Positions 47,135-60,612 of a stretch of DNA of 64,000 bases are shown one piece after another. The stretch covers positions 34,705,132 to 34,769,131 of the forward strand of contig NC_050467.1 of assembly GCF_013373865.1 (NCBI RefSeq). The letters are read 5' to 3'. The stretch comes from Monomorium pharaonis (Eukaryota > Arthropoda > Insecta > Hymenoptera > Formicidae). A program made the position numbers and the translations under genes. Under the pieces are notes generated by a model. It was given only the letters and a program-made list of their open reading frames with translations. It was not told the origin of the DNA and did no database searches. Every line of letters starts with the position of its first letter. Position 1 is the stretch's first letter.

Positions 47135-48040
47135 TATTAAAATAATATTAATATTACTAAAAAACTGAAATTATAATACAATATTAATATAACATAAAGA
47201 CATATAACAAAGTGAATGTGAGTAAATTATCCTTACTTCTTCTTTTTCTGACTTCTACGTAAATCCTCGCGCGGCGTAAATACCGGAGTTGCCCTATTTT
47301 ATTTGTTTACAGCAACTAAACTTTTGTTGGACTTTCAACCAAAATATTTTGTTGTACCGACGAAATTTTTGTTTATATTAGTTTATATTTATTTTGGTTT
47401 AATTATAAAGTTAATATTGATAAATTGAATATAAATGTAGTAGAATATTGATGATCTAAATTTTTTTATTCTCGAGGATCAATAGCTGTGTAGTAATGAT
47501 TATAGTTGTGCAAAGGATACGAATCAGTATTTTCGTCAGTGTAATTCCACAATCAGAAATGACATAATCATAAAAAAAAACTGTAGATCGTAAAAATATT
47601 GATGCACATTAGCAGTATTAGTAAATCAATATACAATATATTACTGATCAGTGTTATTGACTGTGTAAGATTTCTTATTATATCTATTAAATTTTTCTCA
47701 ACTAATATTGTTAACCATTGTCAACTATGTATTGATTAAAATTTTTTCAAGTTATTCATATACTCTTTAAATTTTTAATTTGCAAAGTATAACTATTTAC
47801 ATAATTTATATTATCACACTAATTATTAAAATTGTGTCAACTTGAAGAAGAAATTAGTCTCATTTATTGCAAATCATCACTGGCGACTTTCAAATTACAC
47901 CGTTGACTTTGCTAATTATTAAATATTTCAATTTAAATGAATCAGTCCTGAATATATAAACAGAAAATTAACGCAGAACATGAAAAGTATACTAAAGTAA
48001 AATAGCTCTAGTAGTCCAATTACGAACGACACAGCGAAGT
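47135..48040. other. AT-rich sequence without recognisable gene
   Basis: No gene seen. The right flank turns GC-richer from about 48000. Confidence 0.45.
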
Positions 48041-48137
48041 CTTCTCTCACCGCGTTTTTATGCTAATAAGAGATTTCCGTAGCGATCGAAACAACGACGG
48101 TTCACAGATCGCTAGTCGTTTTCTCGCAGTGTCTTTC

Positions 48138-48196
<59 letters not shown>

Positions 48197-48840
48197 TCAA
48201 CCATCCATCGGCCCATCAGCCCTCCGAGGGTTGGCGATCGCGCAATAATACTAAAAAGATAAGACCTCCGGGAGAGAGAAGGGGCGCGACGGTGGTGTCC
48301 ACCCTTCGGGAGCCAAGCTATTGCTCCGAGGCTAGGTGGCCCATAAGCTACCGACTTTACGTAGATGGACCGTAGGGAAAGAATTCGCTCTCTCCTTCTC
48401 TCTCTCTCTCTCTCACCATGTATCCAAACACATACTCCTCACAATGGGGCCAGAGCGCGTACTATGACGGTCTTCCCGCATGTCGTTGTGTGCTGCGCTA
48501 ATAATGGGCGGACGGGCCGATCAGCCAGTTGACCGTGACTAGATAAAAAATACTGCCTGACAGCATCCGACCACCCTCCGGACAACTCGGGGACTCCGGA
48601 TCGCTCGCTCGGGCGCTTTCACCCTACGCGTAGCGCGCGCGGAAAGAGAGTGGAGTAACAAACTATCGGACCGACTCTCCGGGGCAGTTGTCATGCTAAT
48701 CACGTGCAACCTTGTGGGATGCGCGTTAACGGCAGGGGTAGTTCGCGTCGGAACTCCAAGAACTCGGGAAAAGAGAAGTTGGCTTACGCGCGATCGTAAA
48801 TTCAGTTCTTCAGTGTGAGAGAAACGATGGATCTCGCGGT
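48041..48840. other. CpG-rich island with (CT)n tract, candidate promoter region
   Basis: The longest GC-rich island of the window. It includes (CT)n at 48142-48192, a CACGTG box (near 48701), ATGCTAAT (48693) and an initiator-like ATTCAGTTCTTCAGTG near 48800. Only short frames are open; ATG at 48827 gives about 21 codons. This would suit a host promoter or untranslated first exon. No spliced coding exon is recognisable downstream, so it is only a candidate. Confidence 0.3.
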
Positions 48841-51102
48841 CGATGTTACGCGAGATCGCAATACGAAATTTGCTCGGTTTACTTCGAAATAAAGATGTTT
48901 TATTTCAATGCATCCGATCTTGTATAGACATATGTCACTTCTGTACTTTTATTATTATTATTGTAGAATTATTGCATGATTTTTAACATTTTCTTTTACT
49001 TGCTACGTATAAGTACTCATTTTATTGTCAAAGTAATGATGAAAATTCATTAATCTGTATTGTATTTATATATGCATTTAAAAAATCAATTAAGCGTGAA
49101 ATATTGTAAACTTTTTTTCTTCCTTTCATTAGAAACATTTTACCGAATGATTACAACTAAATCGGATTGATTGTAATCGATCCAATAATATTTAAAAATT
49201 TTTGTCTTTGATGTTAATTTTTAAAAAATTAAAAGACTTTTAAAGCTAGGAATCTTAATATGAGCACAAAAGACAGTACGATTTTGTCACAAACCACATT
49301 TCGAAAGGGCATTTCAAAAGTGCAGATAACTTGCTCGGAGCGCACTTACGCTGGGTCTGACTTATGAATTCTCTCGGACGATGGACGATGGGCAGCCGCC
49401 TATCGACATAATAAAATAAACTGTCAGCGGCAGCCAGCATAAAAATGCTAAAGAGTCTCGCCATCCGCATTATCATGCAGATGTTCCATCGACGAAAATC
49501 AGAGATCATCGAACAGAAATCGTTTCCTCCGTACATTGAGAAAACTTCAACAACGTTCGTAAAATTTCTTAATTTACGATGCCAATTCAAGACAACGATT
49601 TATATAAAGTCAAATTTAATTTTAAAAAGTCGTGAACACATAAATATAGATAAAAATAATATTAAACAAACAAAAATATTAAAAAATTATTAAATTATTG
49701 TTATTACTATTTATCAATTTATTATTATTAAATTATTATTAAAACATGATATTATTTATTAATACAAATTACAAAAAGATAAAAAAAAAGAAAAAAGGAG
49801 AGTTTAAAGAAATTAATAAATAGATATGCATTATTCTATACAACTTTTTTACTAGTTAATCTCATTCTTGATAAGCTGAGACGTTTTAATTCATTGCTAT
49901 AATTCAACATTGTAAAGGAAAGGTGCCGAATTTGAAACTGTTTCCTAAATTAGAACTCCTTTAATTCTCAGAAACTAAACATCGCACCGATAAAAACATG
50001 ACCCGCTTAGTTAATTAAACAAAAAAATTCATATTTTATATTCTTTTCTACATGAGATCTGCTAAAAACGAATTCGTCAAAAGTGAGAATAATATTTACA
50101 CAATTTTTTCTTGCAAATTGCACATTTAAAATGATAGTGAGTGCGTTGTTGATAATATTATCATTATTTTATTTTTCTCTATATTTAATACTCCGTAATA
50201 TCTTTAATATCTTTTAACTAGGTTGAAAAGTATTACAAATTAAAATGTTTTTTGTTTAATAAAAGTAATCGAATTATTTCACTTCTATTTATTTATTAAT
50301 ATTTGCTAAAAATTTTACCACATTATCAGTTTATAAAAATTACTCATAAAATTTATTGCAAGATTTTTCAAATCTCTTATTATATTAAAAAATTTTATTA
50401 TTAAAAAATTTCATTATTTTATTAAAATAATGAAATGCGAATTATATTTATGTTTGAGAATATGTGTCAAAAGCTGCGTCATTGCACTTGTGCGTTGTGC
50501 AATAGATGATATGCGCCGGTCATTCTGTGAACATCGTGTCGGTGATAAATGCAACATCGATAGTATCACCCATGCTCTTCCCGCCTCTGTAAATCATTGC
50601 CGAAACATTTAACCTTGGTATCATACACGAGATTAAGTTGATCGCAAGCCGCGGAATCAATTTATGCAAATGTATGAACAATAAATAAGTAATACAATTA
50701 TTCAAAGTCAAATCATTATTTTCTACTATGGACAAAATATAATGTACAATAAATACATAAATAAAGTTAAAATAAATTTTTTAATGTATATTCCATAAAA
50801 AATATATCGTACAATTTTTGTCTGTAATTTTATATTCCAATAATAGCGATCCAAAAATAAATGATCATGAATTAATTAATAAATTTTTCATATTACAATT
50901 ACAATTTTTTTATAAAGTTAACATTATGATTCTTCCTAGATAGTACCGTGCTCAACATTACGACATAAGACGTCTTAAAGACGTCATTCGAAAACACTTA
51001 AACACTATATCATAAGACGTCTTATATAATTTTAAACGTACGTATCTGGATTATTCGCGCTTTAATACGAAATCCTATTACTAACAATTAAGTAAATCCA
51101 CC
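48841..51102. other. AT-rich intergenic sequence with two short GC-richer blocks
   Basis: Blocks at 49255-49600 and 50440-50640 have higher GC and open but unrecognised frames on both strands (up to 111 codons). ATAAGACGTCTT-type palindromes lie at 50965-51030. No supported gene. Confidence 0.35.
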
Positions 51103-51549
51103 CAAGTGTTACACTCCGACTTTAATAAGCTTTGAGTATTTTGTTATCTAGGTCAAAATAAGAAACACGTATTTTTTATGCCCATACGGCCGTTAAGGGG
51201 ATGAAACAAACAATCTCTTGAAAAAAATTGGTTGTTATGTTTCTGAGTAAATACTGTCGAAACAGAAAAAGATATTTAAAAAGATTTCAAATAAAAGTTT
51301 ATGGCTGTCAATATAGCTCGTAACATTGCAATCGGATTTTTCAAAATTGAGGAGGGCGGGAGAAAATTTCGAAAAATATAATATTTTATGAACTACATTA
51401 AAAACCATAAAACTTTTCTTTAAAACTTTTTTTAATATCCCTGACCTATTTATTTTTATATGGGCACTTATAAAAAATACGTGTTTCTTATTTTGACCTA
51501 GACTACAAAATACTACAAAGCTTATCAAAATCGGAATGTAACACTCCGG
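51103..51549. mobile_element. Non-autonomous DNA element with about 80-bp inverted repeats
   Basis: The left arm AAGTGTTACACTCCGACTTT, AATAAGCTTTGAGTATTTTG and AGGTCAAAATAAGAAACACG is mirrored at 51465-51549. The minus-strand frame of 97 codons inside has no recognisable domain. Superfamily unknown. Confidence 0.75.
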
Positions 51550-51669
51550 GGTTTGGTATTAGGTTTACTTGTGAATTGTTTTGATGCAACATTGAATCAA
51601 GCGAGCATCTACAAGATTATTAACGGAGCTGTAGCGTTGAGAAGCGATGAATGAGAAAGACACATGAGA

Positions 51670-51670
<1 letters not shown>

Positions 51671-51719
<49 letters not shown>
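51671..51719 (+). repeat. (CA)n microsatellite
   Basis: About 48 bp of uninterrupted AC. Confidence 0.95.
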
Positions 51720-51720
<1 letters not shown>

Positions 51721-51985
51721 TCACCCACATACGATGCAGTAACAATCGATCGCTGGGTCGGTCGTCAGGTTGGCGTGAAAGCGAATACACCGAAGGTTGT
51801 ATCGCGAGTAGGCGGAGCTATGGTGGTGCCGGGCACTTCAATCGCCGTTGGGAGAGGTGCGCGAAGTGCGCACAACTGGATGCCCCCGCAAACTGGATAG
51901 GTATATCCTCCCCGTTGGACCTCTTGCGACGGCGCGAAATCCTCTCTTTCCGTTACCGCGATCGCTATCTTACTTCACATGTGTT
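51720..51985. other. GC-rich non-coding block
   Basis: CpG-rich. Two overlapping plus frames continue from the microsatellite and are not convincing. Candidate regulatory or exonic remnant. Confidence 0.25.
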
Positions 51986-52946
51986 TAGATCAACCTCAAC
52001 ATTACAAAAAATTCACACAATCTATGAAGATTAAAATATTTGGCACAATTGCTGATTGTGAGTGCATCAAATACTGGCAATCTTATTTTGAAATATACAT
52101 ATAAATTGTACAGAATTCTATTTAATTTTACTTGAAGTCTGCACATCATTGTAACATTCCGTTAAAAAGTAAAATGTCAACCTTCTAATTAAAAAAAAAT
52201 GTTTAACTTGTAAAAGTTTCTTGGTCGAAGGATATAATATATATTTTTACTTAAAAAATGCGAAAAAAGTAGGTATTAAAATGAGTATACAATTTTAAGT
52301 TAAAATTAAGAGAAGGTGTCATTGAAATTGTTTTATTTAATAATACAAATTTATGAAATAATTATAATTACAATATAATTATTGTCAGTAATATGTCAGA
52401 GTGTTTTTATATTGTTTCTAATACTGTCAACATAATAATATTGTCTATTTCCAAATATATAAAGTCTAGATATATACAATATAAAGTCCAAAATTGAATT
52501 ATATTAATATAAAATACCTTCAAGAGTTTTTAAAACATCTTATAACTCAATTTTAAACTTTCTGTTATCTAAATTGTGGATATAAATTTAGACGATATAG
52601 CAAGATAATTTAAGAAATAAAAATTATATTTCATACATATTTATAGCTCTCTCTTCTCTTTATATAAAATCTGCAGAAAAAACAAAAATAAAAATTGCAT
52701 GATTTTTTTGCAAGTTACATAGTTTAAACAATAGTGAGAATACTATTGAAAATATTTCATTATTCTGCATGTTTGTAACTTTATCAAACTGTTTTTGTTT
52801 ATATTTTTCTTTCTCGTATTTTTCTCATAGTACGATATGAAATAAATGAAACAAAATCATTGTGGAGCATAAACTGATACATTTCTCTGTTACTGAAAAC
52901 AGATTATAAATATGCGATCTGTTCTTTTCATAATTTTACTTCGGTA
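51986..52946. other. AT-rich sequence without recognisable gene
   Basis: Nothing recognised. Confidence 0.5.
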
Positions 52947-53805
52947 AACAAAAGGAGACCCAGCCCCAATGACCTTGACATTGACACATGTTGTCAGGAT
53001 CACTTTTCTGAGTAATGTTCAAGAAATTTTAGCCGACGCTCGTGATTCATTAAAAAGTTATTAACAAAGAAGTTTTATAAATACGATACATGATATCTCT
53101 GCTTTACTTAAAGTCGTAAACCCATGTGGTGCAAAGACCACTTGGGCGTGGTAAATGAGAAAGACTTCACCCTCTCCCTACATCCCCGCATTAATTTTTA
53201 TAAAGCACGCATTTTTGCGTGCTTTAAAATAAGAAAATCTATTAATTTATTATTATCCTAATCTAAACCTAATTATTATTATCCTAATCTAAATCCTATA
53301 AAAAATATGGATAAATCTTAATGAAAAGGACCCAGCCCCAATAACTAATAAATTTATTATTAAAATAAATGCGTGGTTTAAAATAAGAAGGTCTATTAAT
53401 TTATTATTATCCTAATCTTTTATGCAAAGTCACAAACCCATGTGATGCAGAGAACGCGTGGACAGGGTGCAAGGTCTTCGCCTTCCCCGTACATCCCCGC
53501 ATTAATTTTTATAAAGCACACATAAATTAATAGATTTTCTTATTTTAAAGCACGCAAAAATGTATGTTTTATAAAAATTAATGCGGTGATGTAAAAGGAG
53601 AGCGAAGCCCTTCCCTTGCATCCCGCCCACGCGTTCTCTGCACCACATAGGTTTGCGACTTTAAGTAAAGCAGAGATATCATGTACCGTATTTATGAATC
53701 TTTTTTTGTTAATAATTTTTTTTGTTAATAACTTTAATAACGTTAATAACTCAGGATGACAACATATGTCAAGCTCAAGTCATTGGGGCTGGGTCCCCTT
53801 TTGTT
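52947..53805. mobile_element. Foldback element related to the Merlin family
   Basis: Ends AACAAAAGGAGACCCAGCCC (52947) and the inverse AACAAAAGGGGACCCAGCCC (53805) face each other. Arms continue through CAATGACCTTGACA and GATATCTCTGCTTTACTTAA. The core has degenerate copies of the GCGTGGGC...GCATCCC GC block plus an inner inverted pair TTAATTTTTATAAAGCACGC. The CTTTAAGTAAAGCAGAGATA segment occurs inside the Merlin element at about 18971. No ORF. Confidence 0.7.
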
Positions 53806-53834
53806 AAGATTTACCCATATTTTCTTTTACTTAT

Positions 53835-53990
53835 ATATAATATCAGAAAATTACAAATTATAAAATTTTTTTGTTTACAACTTTTTAACAAATGACGAGC
53901 GCAGGCTAAAATCTCTTGAACGTCACTCAAGATGATCTTGATAGCTGGAACTCCTTTCGTCAAGGTTTACCTTTATTTCAAATAAATTGT
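53835..53990. repeat. Solo half of the same foldback family
   Basis: CAACTTTTTAACAAATGACGAGCG, here in pieces CAACTTTTTAACAAATG and ACGAGCGCAGGCTAAAATC, with ACGTCACTCAAGATGA, resembles one arm of the 39.8-kb and 52.9-kb elements. No mirror arm nearby. Confidence 0.55.
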
Positions 53991-54199
53991 CCTTTTGTTA
54001 AATAAAGTGTTTTAAATAATTTATTTTTATTTTTTAGTATTTAACTGCTTTTATTTTTACAATGTTCAAATCTAGTCTTTTCACTTTAACTATAACTTAA
54101 CTTCATTACTTTTCTTTATCTCTAACTGTAACTTAACTTATTGTTAGTCACATTTTTTTGTAACTAATAACTATTTTAATAGTTACTCTAATAGTTACT

Positions 54200-54440
54200 T
54201 TTTTAGGAACATGCGCTAAAATTTTTAATCAACAACTGGAAAAAGTCAAGTCTACACAAAAGGAATTATATCGAATAAATAGCAGTATTAATATGCTAAA
54301 TGATTATACTACAATTAAGAAACTTTTTATTAAATATAACACAGGTATTCCAAGTGTTGCATCTGTGGAATGTATGTTTAGCGTTGGTGACTCTACAATG
54401 ATGCCACAAAGAGGTTCAACTTAATAATGATATCAAATTC
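54200..54440 (+). pseudogene. hAT transposase C-terminal fragment
   Basis: The frame reads KKLFIKYNTGIPSVASVECM then FSVGDSTMMPQRGS, the C-terminal dimerisation motif of hAT transposases (normally Pro-Ser-Ser-Ala...Glu-Arg-hydrophobic-Phe-Ser). The usual Glu-Arg is Glu-Cys here. Flanking sequence is rich in GTAACTGTAAC words (54040-54180 and 54720-54800). It ends in ACTTTCCAACCTTG near 54832, which looks like a hAT subterminal region and terminus. Only about 75 codons remain. Confidence 0.65.
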
Positions 54441-54840
54441 TATTTTGAATATCAAATTCTATTAAAAATTAATAAAAATTTTTATTAAAATTTTATGACG
54501 AAGAAAATGTATGAATTAATGTATAACACCTGATGTAGAGTTATAGTTCATTAAATTCTGATAACAGTAACATATAATTTAGTCTTTCATTTTTATAAGT
54601 TCTCATTTAATGTACATAAAATAATAAAAGCATATAATATATAACAGTTAGTAAATCCTAAAATGTAAGAGATTCTTATTTCTTATATTTAAAATAATGT
54701 ACAATTATTAAAGAGAAAAGTAACGACTCGTTATTTTTTTAGTAACTGTAACTGTAACGAATTACTTTTTTAATGAAAAAATTGTAACTGTATATAACTA
54801 ATGACTTTTACAAAATAACTTTCCAACCTTGTGTTTAATA

Positions 54841-55904
54841 CATAAAAATATCGAGCGACGCGATAGCGGCGCGACGCTAAATATATACGTATATAAAAAA
54901 ATCGTGCCGTGTGACATAAATTTCACTGCGCAAATGTCGTGGCGTTACTAAGCTTATACAGAATTTAGCTGTCAAATTCACTTTCAGCGAAAACATCTCA
55001 AAAAATAAAATTATAATAACAATTTTGTCATACAGAAAAGAAGGGTGTAATATGACCAGTGCGGATAATATGGCTACCCATATTATTTCCGTTATTAACT
55101 AACGAATTGTAATAATCATTTATAGTATCATTTGTTTAGTAGTCTGGTGTTATATAGTAACGCTAATATGAGTAAAATATGATTAAAGCGTAACAGTCAA
55201 CATTTGTTGTAAGACACTTTTGCATTCGAGAATTTTGAAAATTTTTTAAGGTATATTTTAACATTTAATCACACATACTTAGATGTCCTCGTGCTTTGGA
55301 TACTTCTTTTAATTTTGTAAACTGCTCGCTTGATTTTCATAAAATGTCATCTCCGGCATAATTTAATAATGCTTTACTCAAACCCAAAAAGTAAAGAATT
55401 TAAGAAAATAATCTAATTTTTTTTAAAACTTAATTGTAAGAAATTTATAACTTTTGCTAAATAAATGTTTGCATTTTTGTTTTATTTAAAGCTTATTTGA
55501 AGCTAGTCTAGTGGGACGGACAAGCACATTAACTTCCAAACTCTGATTATGACACAGATTACTCTCCTTATAAGTTACTACTTTTTTAAATTTTGATATT
55601 TTTAGATTACATTTAAATTTAAGAAGCTTAAAAACTTTTTAAAATTGAATTTTATAATAATCCAATTTTTTAATTTGGCTTATATTGAATTTCAATTTTA
55701 GAAATCTGAGGGCAGAATCAAATTTAACGATCCCGAAAGTCTTTAGAAAACAATAACATCTTCCAACAATAACATAAATTATATTTTGTTCAAAAGTATG
55801 TAAGTCCTATCTTTAAAGATTAAAATTGCTGTAAGGTGAACAAATATTTTAATTTGAAAACTGATAATTTGAAGTAGATAAATTTAATTTTCAAAGGTTT
55901 GAGG
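54841..55904. other. AT-rich sequence; weak repeat traces
   Basis: GTAATATGACCAGTGCGGAT and AATATGGCTACC (about 55050) resemble ends of pogo/Tigger-like elements, but no partner was found. No gene. Confidence 0.35.
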
Positions 55905-55975
55905 TTTGAGGTCGTGGTTTAGCATACTGGTCTGTTTATGCTGAAGATTCAGAGTTCAATTTAATACGTTTATTT
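55905..55975 (+). other. Degenerate tRNA-like sequence (possible SINE head)
   Basis: GTGGTTTAGCATACTGG matches an RNA polymerase III A box, and AGAGTTCAATTT about 30 nt later matches a decayed B box (GGTTCRANNCC). The acceptor stem does not close well, so it is not a functional tRNA. A tRNA-derived SINE or tRNA pseudogene is likely if real. Confidence 0.4.
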
Positions 55976-57172
55976 TTCTCTTCGATGGAATAGCAGGCCA
56001 TCAAGCGTATTCTGTACCTCAAAATCTTTTCAATTTGGAACCGATGTTAAACTGTAATCTGTTTTATGTATAACCTACGTGAGTACAGGTAAAACAGGGA
56101 AAAAATGCCAAGATCCAACTTGAACCGTAGCGTCATTGGCGTTTTAAATCCAAAGACACTGAATTCATTTACATATCTCAAGTATCAAAATTTTTATAAT
56201 AAAATATAATATAAATTTTGTTTTTGTAATTTTTTAAAAAACTCAAATAATTAAGACAAAATTACTTATTATTATAACACGTTATATAACATGGCATGCT
56301 TGAAGTAACACATTGAATGCGAAATTCTCGCGTACGGAATGGGAATAACTACTAATGAAATCTTCGCGGTAGATCGCACGCGCCGTCATAAAGAAGGGAA
56401 CGAGACGGGTAGGAAAGGAAGGAAGGGAATCTTAAAACTGTTAACGATATCACTCGTCAATCACGTTGACGGTTGGTGGCCGATGTGCAAAGAGGCAAAG
56501 GAAAAAAAGGAAGGAATTATACCGGCGTAATGCCGGAAAATGCGATCAACCCTGACGTCAGACAAATACACCAAGCCTTCCTAGTCGCTATTCGCATGAA
56601 CGACTGTAAATCAAATCACCGTCTGCTTCTCTCCGCCACGACGATAAAAGTAATTCCGAACCAAACGAAAGAGAACATTCGCGTTGTGTCCCCATGAACG
56701 TTCTTATAACTCAATGTCGAATCAGACTCGAAATCCCGATATTCGCATCAAACTTATGAGACATACGAGTTTATATTTTAAACCTTTTTTCAATATTTAT
56801 TGATTCATTCATTTATTGCATTCATCAAATATTGTAATAATAAATAAACAATAAGACATATAAAAATATTAAGTAGTTATAATAATGTATAGTTACAATT
56901 TGTCAATTTTACAGAAACAATTCACCGAATTAATCAATGATTCATCGCATTCATAATTTCGAATGTTTAAATTTTAAATACAAAATTTTAGAATTAAAGA
57001 GAATTAAAATATTTTAAAGATAATAAAATTTCAATGTAATTTGCAATTTTTTAAAATAAATGAATTTATTTTTATAATATATTAATTAAGTAAATACGCA
57101 AAAATTGCATTAATTATACAAACGTATTGAACTCACAACTAATAAAAATTTTACTATAAAATTCAAAGAATA
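55976..57172. other. Intergenic sequence with a GC-richer block at 56300-56760
   Basis: Two overlapping plus frames (63 and 74 codons) in the GC-richer block have no recognisable motif. The rest is AT-rich. Candidate conserved non-coding DNA. Confidence 0.35.
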
Positions 57173-57918
57173 AGGGTCAATAAGCGTGTTTTTGTGTCTC
57201 CCGTAATTTTCAAAAAACAATTTTTTTGTATTATATGATTATTAGAAATGTTAAAATTAGCCATTAGATAAGAAAAACATTTAGAAAGCTAAAATTAATT
57301 ATTATACAATTAATAATTATAATCTAAATATACCAAACACTATAGTATTTTTTTTATGATTAATAAGTGACTTAACAAAATATTTTCGCTAATTATAACT
57401 GCCTTATCATCATATTAATATTATTTTAAATTACAATATTGTTAACTTTCAATAAAGGTGAATACAGCTGATTAAAAAAATTAATTCGTTACTATTATGA
57501 AATACCAAGTCGTTATTAAAGTCATATTAAATTTTAATTACGGTGTAGGGACTTAAATATAGACTTAAGTATAGTGATATGTTTGTTATAAGTATGAGTA
57601 CTCTTATGTTCAAATAATAAAAAATTAATTTTTATAACCAACTATATTCATCTTTACTCTTGATAAAGGTTGACAATGTTGTAACTTAAAATGATATTAA
57701 TATAATAACAAAGTAGTAAAGAGCAAAAATATTTTTTAAGTCACTTATTAATTATAAAAAGGGCTTAGATGTTCTGGTGTATCTAAACTAGTAATTAATT
57801 TTGACTTTATGGATGAATTTTTTTTGCCTGGCTATTTTTGATATTCCTAATGATCATAGAATAAAAAAAGTTGTGTTTTGAAAATCCTGAGCGGACATGA
57901 AACGTGCATATTGACCCT
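57173..57918. mobile_element. Non-autonomous DNA element with long inverted ends
   Basis: AGGGTCAATAAGCGTG...TTTTCAAAA at the left is mirrored by TTTTGAAAATCCTGAGCGG...CATATTGACCCT at the right. Inner blocks AATAAGTGACTTAACAAAAT and ATTTTTTAAGTCACTTATTA also mirror each other. 746 bp, no ORF. Confidence 0.7.
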
Positions 57919-60354
57919 CCTCCTTTGCCTTAACGATTTATAATTCCCAATTTATAATTCAGGATAAAATTATATAATTTTATATGCCATATTTTAATAC
58001 ATGTATGAGTGCGTATATTATATTTGGTATACTTATATATAATATATGTTTGTGTGTGCGTATTATTATGCGAATGTAGCACATTTTATCTAAAGGCGTC
58101 CTAGGAACGTTCTGAAAATGTACAAACACTCTTGAAGTATCCTCTGAAGATCCTTAGAGCATCTCTTGGATAAAGTATGCTATATATGGGACGTATACAG
58201 GATTTTAAAAAGTGAAAATAAATTTTTTTACTCTTCCATTTCTTTATTGCGTATTTTGATAATAACAAATATTCTTCTACATAACTTTGCAAGATTTTTG
58301 TTGCAAACAAAAGCTTACAAATTTGTACCTTGGATACATCAAGGTGAATAAATTACGTTGCGCAAATTTGTACGAATTATATAGATAGACTTTACCAACG
58401 TAATGTATTTCCTTCCTTTTAACACCTTTTCAGATATTAAGAGTATTTACAAATAAGATAGGTAATAATATGTCTAGATGTAATAATATGTGCTTGTTAT
58501 CAGCATAAACATACTCTATTCATTGCGACATTCAACCCAACATTAATGCGACCCTGACATTTATGCAAGAAACTAATTATACATATAACATGTAAATATA
58601 TAACAATTATTTCGATTTGTTTCTTACTAAACAACAAGAATATTAAATAAGATATAAAAATATTTGTATATAATAAAGATGTATTAAAACATAACACAAA
58701 ATTATTAAAACAATAAGAAATAAATCTATCAAAGATAAATATATTGATCGCGCGCGCGCGATAATAAAACTCGATTTTTTTACGGTGGTATTTCTTCCGG
58801 TTTACCTTCTAGGGGCCACATGGTCTTAATGCATACATTGTTATTTAAAAAATACAGCTTTTATTGATTTGGCACAAAAATATCTTCTAATGATATTTTT
58901 ATATTTTTCGATATCTAGTCTTTTTTTATAATAAAAAGTATTATTTAATCAACAATGTTATATACATTTCTATTTTCTGTTTTTAAATGTAACTAAACAC
59001 TATATAGATCTCGAGTACTAATATATTCTTACACAAGATGTCTGGCAATAAACCGAGTAAAGAGAATGTTTACCAATTTGCAAACATCGAAATAATAAGA
59101 TATTAATGATAAAAAATTATCAAATAACCACGTATTTATGACCGACATTAAACTTGTTCGTGGTGCTTGCATTTTTTGCATTTAAAATCTTCATTTTTTT
59201 CCAACATCTAAATGTATATTGGTTTCTTTTTAAGTACAAACATTTTTAGAGATTTTAAGCAGCACGAACAGATCTATTAGCTACGCAGAAGCATAATTAT
59301 AATTATGCCATCTGTACAGCATCAAACATCTCTTCTAACAGTAATAAACACACGTTGCGCTGATATATCTTTTTCTTTAATCAAGGACACACTAATTTAA
59401 AGCTTCTATTAATTAATATCGTATTAGTTTTTGAAATTTACAAATAAAAATTTTTTGCTCAGTTTACCCGCTTTACTCCCATGAAAGATCGTTATTATTG
59501 GATTTCTTGTATATTTGTACTTTAAAAATTGATGGTGTTTTATAATTTTCACAATTTGATGCTTATTTCAGGATTGACACTTTGTTAAAATTTGGACCTG
59601 TGTTTCTAGCGCCATCTAAAAGACTACTTGAAAAAATAAAGTAATTGTAATATTACAATTGGACGTTTTCTTTTTTTTTTCTACGTCTGAGTCTCCTTGC
59701 TTCGCGCATGCGCATAAATTTTACACATTTTTTTGGAACAATGATTATTTTTGTAATTTGAACAAAAATTTTTTTATTGAAGGTATGAAAGATCTAGAAA
59801 AACATTAGCATAAGTAATCATATCGAGTTAAAAAGAGATTACATTAAAAAATAATTTTTTTTGCTTAGGAAAGCTTTTTTTTAATCAGGTCGGAAACTAT
59901 GAAAACCCTTCACGACTTGTGGCAAATTAACAGTTTAGTATATAAATGTTTATATTTAATTCACATATCTTGAGGGTAGAACTTTTAGATGACGTTAAAA
60001 GTAGTGCACAAATTTTTTATAAGTGTATATTTAGGTATTGATCGAGATAATCATTTCTTTTTTTATTCCGCACGATCGCTTGTTTTTCTCGCTCAAATCT
60101 CCCGCACTTTTCACCAGTTAGTGTTAATATAAACATCAACATGTCATAATATAAATATCAAGTAAAAACTATATAAACATAAAATAGTATTAAATTTACA
60201 CTACTATCTGAAATCAATACCATCTCACATAAATAAAAAGATTTTTTTTCTAAAAGATGTTTTGAGATGTTTTGTATTTTTCGAAAAATTTTGAAAAGAT
60301 AATCGCTGAAAAATATTTCACACATTTCAAATACATATTCAAATACACATGAGG
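57919..60354. other. AT-rich intergenic sequence
   Basis: No supported gene. Possible weak inverted pair TCTAGGGGCCA (58809) and TGGCCCCTAGA (60532). A short (GC)n run lies at 58750. Confidence 0.4.
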
Positions 60355-60500
60355 ATTCCTTTTAGAAATTTAAAAGGCATTTTATGTGACAAATATCTTA
60401 AAAATATCTTTTAAGATGTCTTTTAGACTTCTGAAATCTCTTGAAGATATCTTTTAGTTATCCACACGATGTTTTCTGAAATACCATCATTTTTTAGAGT
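60355..60500. repeat. Second block of the AAGATATCTTTTAGA family
   Basis: Repeats of AAGATATCTTTTAG and AAGATGTCTTTTAGA in the style of 12641-12845. Confidence 0.5.
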
Positions 60501-60612
60501 GTACGCGTGAAAATAAATGCTGCAAATATACTGGCCCCTAGAGGGTTTCTAATATTGCTCTATTATCACCAGAAGTTCATAATTTAAAATAATAAATTAA
60601 AATTATAACTGT

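Noticed and set aside
56339..56697. Two overlapping frames of 63 and 74 codons as a host gene
   Set aside because: No splice sites, domain or codon pattern that sets them apart from other frames of the GC-richer block.
59600..60010. Inverted CATCTAAAAG / CTTTTAGATG pair as a possible transposon
   Set aside because: Too short and in low-complexity context.
58803..60545. Inverted TCTAGGGGCCA / TGGCCCCTAGA pair as ends of a 1.7-kb element
   Set aside because: Only about 11 bp match and nothing inside supports a transposon.
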